64,000 bases of DNA from Polytrichum commune (lineage: Eukaryota > Streptophyta > Polytrichopsida > Polytrichales > Polytrichaceae). How positions within the stretch are numbered: position 1 is the stretch's first letter; each line of letters starts with the position of its first letter. Positions 38,165-48,600 of the stretch are shown here, piece by piece. Location of the stretch: positions 16,990,001 to 17,054,000 of the forward strand of contig OX485803.1 in NCBI GenBank assembly GCA_950295325.1, in the 5' to 3' direction. The notes below the pieces were generated by a model. That model was given only the letters and a program-made list of their open reading frames with translations. It was not told the origin of the DNA and searched no databases. A program made the position numbers and the translations under genes.

Positions 38165-39790
38165 ATAGGAGCCGAGTCATTTGCCAACACACACGTTTGT
38201 TCTCTCTCTATGTGTTTGCTGCCGGAGAGAGGGAACTATATATTGCACACGAGAGTATCTCTCGTTCATCCAACATAGAAGCCCTGAAAATCAATACTAT
38301 GCAACCCAAATGTTACATGTTGTAGTTCACTTCAGACCGGAAGTACACTGATTATCATCTCAAACTAGGATGTGTTACTAATTGGAGTTACGAAGTGCAA
38401 TACTATCTTATTCAGGAGTTCAATCGAACACATATGTGATTTTGTGTGGTAAACTATTACATTATCTTTAAATAGTTATAGCATCGCGTAACACTAAATA
38501 GTAACACACACTGATTGGGATACTCGATGTAGTTTTGAAGACCCCGATTTAGTATGGTGTGATTTTTTTTTTAGATGAATTGACCACAAGCCTTTAGGAG
38601 GTTAGGTTATTGTGTTGGATGGTTGAGAGGTACGCTCATATGCGATAATTTCCTCTCTCTTCGTTGATGCCTAGTGGAAAGTCATATCTTTGTGGTGACT
38701 AGGTAAACTTATATGTTTGGAAGATGAAAGTGTATCTAATTGAAAATCATAGCACACATATTTATCATTTAAATTGATTCAACTTTGATTGTAATAATTG
38801 GAGTTGGGCCTATGTCAATGTACATTGTTTATGGTATTTAACGTCACTTACTAATCAATATCACGCGATTCTATTATCTTTTATCATGGATATATCAACA
38901 TAAATCAAAGAGGTTAGAGCATACAAACATATTTCCATTCACTTAAGCAATTTTGCATAAGTGTAGTAGAGATGTGACATTGGGGTGATTTCTCACGGGT
39001 TCAGAAATTGATATCACAACGTCTAACAGAATAATCACAATTAATTTTCAAGTTTTGAAAATCACTGTAAATTTTCAAAGGAAAATATTCTCTCTCAACC
39101 CAAATTCATAGCATGTCTTGACATGTTCTGGATAATTGGGAGATGGGAACTTGAGTACAATTAATGTCCTCTTCAAGGAACTTGAATCCATGCTCTTTGA
39201 ACTTACATTTTCCATCATGCCAAATGTGATGGCTACAAGTGTGGAACTTCACAACTTTGGGGGATTCTATGTATTAAGATTTTTTTTTTGGGGGGGGAGG
39301 GTTAGCGGAAACGGGTATGTCTACTCTATCTGAGATTCTTAGTTTAAGAATACTTTACTTGTTAGACTATTACATTATGAGTGAACCATTGTAGTATTAT
39401 CATGTAACTCTAAGTAGCACTAGATACCATAACCAATGTGGTGAGACCCAACTCAAATGACCCAGCCCTTAACACGAACATACTTCTCATTCATCCATGT
39501 TAAACACATGTCTCATAGAAGATAAGATGGTGTTTAAATTCACTTTAAGCTCTATGGCCACTTCTCGTAGGTTTGGGAACATGCAATTAGTGCGAGATGA
39601 TTGCCATTACCATGTCTGTAGCCATCTCCTCATATGCTTTGGAGCTCATATGAATATTTTAACCGTTGTTAAGGTGAAAGATTCTCATGGACGTTAAATG
39701 GTTATATTGCCCCCCCCCCCACCTTTTCCTCCTACAAATGTTGGCTACTGAAATTATAATGATTTACATGTTTAGAGCATCATTTAGATC

Positions 39791-39900
39791 CATAACAATG
39801 TTATGTGGAATTGACAATATTCCATGGAATATCCCCTTATCCCGTATTGAATGTGGAAATGTTCCATGGAATATTGTCACTCCCACATAACATTGTTATG
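39791..39900. mobile_element. Foldback MITE, 110 bp
   Basis: The left arm starts CATAACAATGTTATGTGGAA; the right arm in reverse complement starts CATAACAATGTTATGTGGGA and stays complementary through GACAATATTCCATGGAA. The family is shared with 13128-13273. Confidence 0.8.
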
Positions 39901-40307
39901 TTTTGAGCACATAGACCCTTTCTTTTGAACACATGATGTTTGGGTGTCCCTTCTTACATCCACACCTCACAACACAACACTCAAATATAGTTGGATAGTC
40001 AATTAGAAAATATGATCACAAAAGGCCCATAACTTGTTTACCTTAGGTTTGTGACTAATTCATCTTAATGTACATGGGTGTTATTTGGTCCATTTTCCAT
40101 GTTCTCCATTGTCTACTAATTAGATTTACACAACAAAACTCATGTTGCATTAGCATGTTTGTTGATGTCTGAACTGGATAGACATGTTCTCCCAATTATG
40201 TTCACTATCGAGTGTAGAGCAGCATCAATATTTGAAGATGTAATCCAACTTCTTTTGAACATGTGTCTTTATGATGTTTGCTTTTTGATCCTCACCGAAC
40301 CACCAAG

Positions 40308-40512
40308 GGGTGGACTCTTCATACCATGCATGAACTAAGGTGAGTGTACAAAGAGGTATTGTTTGAGGTATTAGCATAAATAATATACATAAGGGAGAGG
40401 GATTATTTTTCTTCAATGTGTTCATATAAAAAGGCTATGAAGAACTCTGAAATAAATGTAGATGTACAAAAAGGGGCCTTAAAGCTTAGAGAGATTTTTT
40501 TGGCAATAAATG
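40308..40512 (+). repeat. Dispersed repeat D1, copy 1
   Basis: It aligns with 56990-57192 in the same orientation: GGACTCTTCAT, GAGGTATT..TTTGAGG, ATACATAAGGG and GTAGATGTACAAAA blocks in the same order. No transposon ends were found. Confidence 0.7.
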
Positions 40513-40612
40513 CTTTTGTCATTGTTTGTTTGATGTAATTGTTGAGTTACATGATATGAATGCGAAAAAATATCCAATGACCTTCTCATTGGAAAGTGAA
40601 AGTGGGTTTTGT

Positions 40613-40662
40613 TATATATGTATATATGTATATATGTGTATATGTATGTATGTATGTATGTA
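40613..40662 (+). repeat. (TATG)n-like microsatellite
   Basis: TATATG and TATG units with imperfect phase. Confidence 0.9.
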
Positions 40663-41174
40663 GATATAGATGTAGTGGAGGCATTTATCACATTAAACAT
40701 AGGAGTCCATTTTCTAGCTTTTTGTTAGTATATATACATTTATTTTTCTCTATGCACTTATCATATATAAGGGTTTAATTTCATAATGACCCACATATGT
40801 CATTTAGACATTGGATTCCAATGAAGAGTCCACTCCCCAAGATTGAACCACATATCAATCAATATAGATGTCCGTTAAAAAAAGAATGAGCCACATAGAC
40901 CCATCTACCCTAATGTCAATGTCTTTGAAGCTCACTATGGTGTCAAATTAGCTCCATACCACATACTATTTGAAGACGTCTTTGTTGGATGAATGAGAGA
41001 TGCTCGTATGCAACAAGTCCTCCCATGGCGAAGCCCAAGTTACTGGGGAGTCTTATGGTTGGTGGGCTTTATGTGGTCGCACTCTCAATTGGACGCATGT
41101 ACTTGAGAGGTATATTGGCAAAGCTTATGGTGATTGCCCATGGAGGTGGTTGGCCCACTAGATTCTAGATAATA

Positions 41175-41826
41175 CAATAATCTCATGTTTAAGTACGCAC
41201 TTTGAACCAAAGCCGTTGGTGTGCACTTAGTTGGTAGGTGTGTACTTTACTCATATCGTTTTCTAGACCCTATGATTTGATGAATTGCAATGGGAAATGG
41301 ACGAAACATGAGGCAACGTGCTTGACCGAAGTCTAGTGATGTGCAATTATTGCAAATTTGAGCAAGCTGAATGCGCCAAGCAAGTGGTGTCAGGGCTAGA
41401 GAATGAAGTTGGTGCAGGCACCATCCAGAAAGTCTGGGACATTTGGGAGAACATATTGCAATGAATCATTTGTTGCTAAAGCCTATCAAGACATTTGTTG
41501 AATCTGAAAGTGCTACTGACTTCAAAGGCTTTGAAGCTCTACACAACACTGTCCTCAACATCGAAGATCAATTGCTTTGCTCCAATGTTCAAACGGAAGC
41601 TGTCAAACATATGTATGATGAACTATGACGATCGTTTGAGACATTCTAACGAAACATTTACAAACTGACATTGAATGTCAAGCGTAAAAAAATCATGCAT
41701 TTGCAGAAAATGACTTTACATGACATGTTCAAACAATAAAGTCTGAACCATGATTTTTGTCAAAAAATTGCACTCTTAACCGGGATGCGTACTTAAATGG
41801 GTGTGTACTTAACTAGAAGATTATTG
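41175..41826 (+). mobile_element. Pogo-like deletion derivative C (652 bp)
   Basis: The ends are CAATAATCTCATGTTTAAGT and, in reverse complement, CAATAATCTTCTAGTTAAGT, with TA on both sides (41173-41174, 41827-41828). The interior aligns with derivative B along its length, but the helix-turn-helix frame is broken. The C-terminal block (LNIEDQLLCSNVQTEAVKHM) is at about 41555-41620. A paralogous uninserted site is present at 51946-51975. Confidence 0.9.
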
Positions 41827-42099
41827 TAGTGGGTTGGAGGTGTTCTCATGTAGATAAGCACACTTTTATTAATCATTCTAGATTCAATAGTGTGTATACG
41901 AAGAAAAAGAAAAACACTTTTCCTTTGATTTCTTACAACTTTTGCATCTCAACTTGAATTCTAAAATTGAAGACGACCACCTTTGTGATTCACAACTACC
42001 AATTGGATGATACTTGATCCAACGGCCAAAAGCATATGCGGAGTTGGCAGTACTAGCTACCCACAACAGGGCCATATAACTTAATTATCGTGGCGGGTG

Positions 42100-45000
42100 T
42101 CATAGGACACGCACACGACACTGAAGGGGTTCATTTGCTGCAATATCAGAAGGTTAGGCTGGTGATGCACGTCACCCCGTGCCTTGAGTTGGGCGCTCAT
42201 TCAAAATCCCGTGCCTGCATGCTCAGAACCCACTTTTCCTTTCTTTTTTGCTGCTCGCGTTTGGAGAGAGACAGAAACTGCAGAAGGTGTTCTCACGGTG
42301 AACTGGGCTCCAAAACAAAAGACACGAATAAGTTATGAGGTGAGGTCCATGTAAGTTAAGGTAGCTAGCCTGCAGGCACTACTTAACTTAACTCAGTCTA
42401 GTGGCTGATGAGCGGACTCGACTCGAGCTCACAGCTCGCTCGATCGAGTCGCCCAGCTAGCTAGGATCACAGAGGGGTGTAGTAGGTCAAGGGTTGAATG
42501 TAAGGGGGTCAAGGGTTTTTGTAGTTTTTGTTTTCTGGTCTCAGAAATGCCTTACAAAACCTGGAGGGGGAGGGGGGGTGGGGTGGGGAGCTTGGGTTTT
42601 GGGCCGAGGGGATTGACCAGATTAGAATACCATGATTTAAGATACTTATTGTTACTAAGAATAGAATGAATCCCACTGGGATTGTTGATGTCCCCTGCAG
42701 GTTGCAGGCCTCCAGGCAGCAGAAGCCATAGTCGACAGTCCCCAGGCCCTCCTTTGTCTGTAATACACATGAGTAAGAACTTATGAGCTTTTTACTCTCC
42801 CCTCCTTCCAAGTGAGATAAAACAAATAAGTTAAGCAGACTGCAAAAATCAGAGCCTGGGCCGAGGAGCCTTTGCAGATGGAGCACCCAACATCGGTTAC
42901 ATATCATAAGGCGTGCAGGCCAGAATAGGTAAACAAATGCTTGCTAACCCTGTCAAAATCAGTGAAAGATCGGTGCGGCAGTAATACTGGAGAACTTCCC
43001 TTGGATACATCTGACAAACAGTAGTAAAAAGTCTCCCTGACAGACACTCACCAACTTGGACAGGCCAGGCCTCGGACACTAACTTAGGGGTACCAGCCTG
43101 AGGAATTGCATTCTAGTGCGCGAATGTGGTTGCGGCGGAGGATTTGAAGGAGAGAGACAAGCCGAGGAGGAGGAGGAAGTGAGCGGGGGTCGGCTCTAGT
43201 TTTATGTAGTGCTTAAATGTCGAGAGTTGTGCTTCCAAGTGTTTTTCTTGTTGCCATAACTTGGTAGTAGTGCTACCTTTCACAGGCAAGGCAGGCAGGC
43301 ACGTATCGACGACTGTTATCTCAAGTCGTGTTGCAGGCCGGCCGGTGTAGGATCTGAGGGTAGAGTGAGACTTGAGAGCTAATCGGAAGTTGAGAAAAGA
43401 AAATCTGTACTTTCTGCGGTAGAGGGTAGGAAGAGTTTTTATTGAACATAGTTGTAAATTGAAGGGTTTGGAGAGCCGAAGCCCATGAAACTGCATGCCA
43501 ACTTGAGCCAGAATTGATTCCGTGGCCGGTGTTGTAGATTTGTGTATCAAGTGTTGTGAGCACCTGAGTCGCCGTGTTGCATTGGTCCATTTGTATGTAG
43601 TGTGCAGGGACATTTGAGAGGAGAACGTAGTCTAACCAAGATATTCAGATCATTCATGTAACCCAAGTGGCACCCTTGAATGTCACCGTGTTATTTCCGT
43701 TGAATTCGCTCGCTCAGAATCGAGGGGTGGATCGATGAGGGCAAAGCTCCCCAATCACTAACCAATCGTCGCTAATTTTCACAGCGCTGTCGGGAGATAT
43801 CTTACCGGCAGAAGTTTCGACCCTAACCTGTCTATAATTGATGCGCGGGTTTAAGGATCTTTGAGATTGAACAAAGTGGAAGCGTTGGGGAACTCGGTGA
43901 CATACAAAAGGTATATGGTTCTCGGTATACCTACTTGAAGTTGGAATTTGCGTAGTAGTACTACAGGAAGAGGATCTTCTTCCGTCCACCGTAGCAGTAA
44001 CTCCTATAACCTAACTGCAGTGGAGCTCTTTTGGAAAGGAAAAGAAGTTGCAGCAATGGTAAATCATGAGTGAGAAATTGCTGTAGATATATTTGTTCTC
44101 TACTTTTATACAGGCTGGTCCCTGAGCAGGCAGCGACCATCTCTCAGTTTTCGGGCAGCTGTGGAGATACTCGGAGGCGGTAACTGTGTCCCGAATTGGC
44201 TCCTTGATAGCCTTCGACAGTGATTCACACCAAAGTGGTGACATACAAAGTTTTCAGATGGATCTGGATCTCAAATAGTTTGTACAAGATCGTGGTAATT
44301 TTGTCGCGAGAGACGAAAACTATTGTGAGCATATTTTGAGGTTGCCTGCCTTCGGGAGCGTGAAACAGCTTCTGCAACTCTTTCGAAAGGCTCAAGTACC
44401 AGTTCGTGACTGACTGCAGAGATGGTCAAGTCTTGTGGACTTGTACAAATAGAAGATCAAAGTGACGTGCACGGTGCATTTGGAGAAAATATTTCGGCGC
44501 AGTCATCATCGACGTTGTAACAGCTGGATGCAGTGAGTCCATCGGAATTTTGTTCGCAATCACAGCGCAGTCGCAGTTGGGGTGTGGAAGGGGAAAACAG
44601 TTAAAGTTTGAGTGTCTGTCTGTCTCCTTAAAGTACTGGCAGGCCATCATCATCATCGACATCATCTTCGACGAAGAGTTGGAGTAGTACCCCCAAAAGT
44701 AGTACCTTCAACTTTTGAAGAGGGGTGAGAGTACAGCCGGACAACCACAGTGTTGGAGTCTTGTGTCAGAGCATAAAAAACCGAGGACGATCTCGGGCAG
44801 AGCGAGTGTGGGCTGAAAACTTGCAGATCCGGGGCCGAGACAGAAGCAAGAGACACAACACTCGGAGATACCCTATCACCCCAAGTACCCCTCCGGCTTT
44901 GTGTCCGTGTATGCATGAGAAGCAAGTGGCTGCACAGATCCAAAGTGGAGGTTTGCGGTTGAATATTCATTGAGGTTAAGTGGCAGCAGGCAAGCTTGCT

Positions 45001-45381
45001 GATGCCCATGCAGCACATGTGCAGTGTCTACATGAAGAGGAGTTGGCCACCTAGGCCTTGCATCTTTAGAGCACCGACCGAGCTTCAGATAAATCCAAGA
45101 CTGCATCAGAGAGGTAACATCATCAACACGGGAACTTCAGCAAACTGACACAAAGGTAATATTGAAGCCGCCTTTGGAAGAAGGAAGGGTTGAAGGCACC
45201 AAGGAGAAAGAAAGACTGACGACTAGTCGCCCTCTGCAATTTTGTGAAGCATCTGCTCATGGGTAAGCCGAATCCAATACGCCGCTAGACGAGAGCAAAA
45301 TCGGTAGGGCGGCGATTCCCAACCGGAGCCTCGTGAGCAGGAAAGGTGGAGGACACCGAAGACCACGAGGCGGGGACAAAG
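42100..45381 (+). promoter_or_regulatory. Probable promoter and 5' leader region of the WIP gene
   Basis: This 3.3 kb is visibly less AT-rich than the flanking repeats and has GA/CT-rich stretches (43130-43190, 45180-45215) typical of plant leaders. I recognise no transposon sequence or coding family in it. Long open frames on the minus strand (for example 43113-43613) have no family features. I cannot place the transcription start. Confidence 0.45.
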
Positions 45382-45618
45382 ATGAGTTCTAGGTATAATC
45401 CTCAGAGCTCCGTGGCCGTGCCACGTTCTCTGAGTGCCATCACGGCGCACCCTAGCCCCTTCTGTGACTGGTTGAAGCCCAGCCACCTGGGGCAGCCTTT
45501 GCCTGTCGCAATTCCGTACCTTGATACATGGTCTCATCGTCAACCGGCTGGCCATCATGACACTGGAAGCAGCAGCTCTTACGTCTCTCAACCTGAGTCA
45601 CCAACATCCGTCAATAGG
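45382..45618 (+). CDS. WIP gene, coding exon 1 (79 aa)
   Basis: The open frame starts at ATG 45382 and ends AGG|GTGAGT, a strong plant donor at 45619. It is Ser/Pro/His-rich and contains FCDWLKP, plausible for the variable WIP N-terminus. It joins exon 2 in phase 0 across a 1110-bp intron. An alternative is transcription starting later, with exon 2 as the first coding exon, but exon 2 has no in-frame ATG early enough to explain its conserved N-terminal half. Confidence 0.7.
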
Positions 45619-48600
45619 GTGAGTGATACTGCTCGGGGACACAATAATATCACTTCATCTTGGTGGTGACATGCCAGAAATGGTTACCAATGCCACTCGC
45701 GAGGCCAACCTTGTGAAAGATTCTAGTTCAAGCAGAAACTGTTACACCTTGTTCTCACTCTTGTTACCAAGCTTCCGTGATTCTGTCAAAAACGCCCCGA
45801 CTGATATTGACACTTCTGGTATCTCTCATGGAGCTGTTACTAGCAGTTGGCTCAGTCGTGTTAGACTTATCATGTTGCCGTTGTGATGCTTTCCACGCGG
45901 CCGCCCTTTGTTTCTGACTAGAGCTCCTGTCTGTTTGTTTCGATGATCGAATGATCGTTAGTGGTGGTTGCAGATACTTTAATGGTATGGAGAACACTTT
46001 CTCTGTACAGATGCTCATGAGTATAATCTTACAAATTTGTTGCTGACTCGCCAAATAGATCATGATATAGATGCAAAGAATGTAATGAAAAAATCCATCA
46101 TGTGCTGCCAAAGACAACATTAAAGAGACTTGCAGTGTTTGCCTAAAGGGTTCCTGATTGTTGTTGAGTATTTGGTCTTGTTGCTAGTTGCATGTTTTCG
46201 AACTTCTTTAACAAAATGTGGGTTCAATCGTGTTAAACAATCTTCAAGAAACATCTGAAGCAACTGCTGCCGGCCCGAGAGAGTCTCCTGCGGAGGGAGT
46301 GCATATAATCTATAAATGCTCGTGTTCGGAGCAGTTGGGCAAGTACCGAGTTGATTTTTGTGTGTTCTCCCTGTGCAGTACCGCTCTGTAGTAGAGCACC
46401 TGAAACAGATGCACAAAATGTAATGGAACACATCCATTATGTGCTCTCAAAGACAAAAGCAACGAGACTTGCAGTGTAGTTTGTTTGAAAGGGTCCTGAT
46501 TGTTGTGACGTATTTTCTCTTGTTGCTATTCCATGTTTTCGAACTTTGTTAAGAAATGTGGTTCCAATCGTGTAAATAGAGAGATCTCTGATACATCTGG
46601 AGAATTGCTCCAGCCCCGACAGAGGGAGTGCATATACATACATTAATGCTCATGTTTCGGAGTTGAATGTAGTTGGGGATATCCCCACAGCAGCTGAATG
46701 ATTTTTGAGTGTACTGTCTTCTGTGCAGTACCAATCTGTAGCCCAGCAACACCCTTACCACCCTCAACATCAACCGTCGCAACACCAATTCTACGAGCAG
46801 CCACCGGATCCTTACGACTGGCAACAGCAGCGACACACTGCAGTCTCCTGCGTGCAGCAAGCGCCCCAACAGAGGCGCCAGGTGCTACCATTCCTGAGCC
46901 TAAGTCCTCCAAGCTCCCACGAGGAGCTGCAGCCGGATACCGTCGTCATGCGCACAGCGATTCTGCTGCCTACGGAGGCGAGCAGCCAAGCGTCAGAGGA
47001 TTCATCTGATGGGAACGTCACAATCGCCCTGCACATTGGCCCCCCGTGCTCCTCCGATAGTACTCTGCGATCCTCGCAGACATCTCAGCTGCAAGACGGC
47101 GAACCCCGCAGTAATGTATATGACGCATTGAGTTTGGCGGAGAGGGAACGATTGCAACGAGGCCGCAGCCGTCTCCCTGAAGGCCAGTACTGGATCCCCA
47201 CCCCGGCACAGATTCTGGTCGGGCCTACCCAGTTTTCCTGTCCTGTGTGCAGCAAGACCTTCAACCGCTACAATAACATGCAGGTGGGTAGTTTACTGGC
47301 CCCAAATGCCCCACAACAATGTGATACCTTTGGTATCGTCATTCACTTATCATATGTTTGTTACCGCGACCGACCCATTTTGGTGGAACAAACTGCTGCA
47401 ATGCTTGGACTCAATGTCTTAATCAGCATTGACTACGAGAACCTGGAACAATGCGATGACCTGGGCGTCGTGATCGATCATATGCACATATTTGTAGACA
47501 ACTTTGTTATTTCCGGCCCATTCTGGTGGAAAAAAACTGTTGATGTAACGCTTGGTATCGGTATCATAATCTGCATCGACTATAAGAACCTGGAACAGTG
47601 TGATACCTTTGACGTTGTCATTGTTCATATGCACAGTTTTGCCTCTGATCCAGGTTTATTTACCTCTGATCCATTTTGGTCGAATTAAACTTTTGTGCTG
47701 CTTGGAATCAGTGTCTTAAAACTGCATTGACTATAAGGACTTGTGAATATGTGCAACAATGTGATGCTTTGGGCGTCGTCATTGATCATGTGCACATTTT
47801 CGCAGGCAGTTTTGGTGCCTCCGATCCCTTTTGGTGGAACAAACTGTTATACTGCTTGGAATCAGTGTCTTGAACTGCATTTCCTGTAAGAACCTGGAAC
47901 AATATGATGCCTCGGGGTCATGATTGATCATATGCTCATTTTCGCAGCCAAGTTTGGTACCTCCGATCCATTTTGGTGGAACAAATTGTTGATGGTAATG
48001 CTTTGACTCAGTGTCTTGACCTGCATTGACTATTAGAACCTGGAACTGTTGATGGTGAGACTCCTTGTCCGCAAAATATGTGAGTACTAGACTTTCGAAA
48101 AAATCGGTTGGTCGCCGCGCCTGCTCTGACAAGCATGAAGTTAATGAGCCTGGTCGACATCGGAACTCGTGGGAATTTGAGCTCCTCTCGTCTTAATTTC
48201 TTTCCGCCGCCCATCTATTTTGTAGCTGGCAGATAAGTTAGCGAAACAGTTACAGAAGCTGAGAACTTCCTGAGTTCCCGCCAGGTTTGATGCTTTAATT
48301 TGAAGTCTTGTCAGAGGTCGACCCCCTATATTCCTTCATATGTACACTTCATTTCTGTTAGCATTTTCCTAATGCAGTGCGATATATTCTTAAAGAGCAG
48401 AATCCTAGGGATGTATTTATCAACCTGGCATGGAACTAGCCAATCACCAAAATGTTTGACTGGCCTACAGTAATTTTGTTTGAATGAAGTACTGGAGGTC
48501 TGGAATCCATGAACAGTGTCATGAACCAAACTGAAAATCTAATTTAGTCTGGCATGAAAGTTGGTATGCCATGCTAATTAGAGCGGTCTTCATAAATCGT

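Larger units (their letters stand above)
37660..40305. other. No gene recognised; contains one MITE and microsatellites
   Basis: 37700-38330 is less AT-rich than its surroundings and contains a GT run (38131-38164) and CT-rich stretches, but no coding family was recognised. The rest is AT-rich. Confidence 0.35.

Noticed and set aside
43113-43613. 166-residue open frame on the minus strand upstream of the WIP gene
   Set aside because: There is no domain, the composition is unremarkable and other frames overlap it. It is probably a chance frame in a less AT-rich leader or promoter region.
44725-44973. Upstream open frame before the WIP start
   Set aside because: The frame starts at GTG, not ATG, and it is unknown whether the transcript extends this far.
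46705-47688. Single 327-residue protein from an uninterrupted frame
   Set aside because: It lacks an ATG start and ends in intronic repeats. The conserved WIP finger is completed only by splicing 47283 to 49585.
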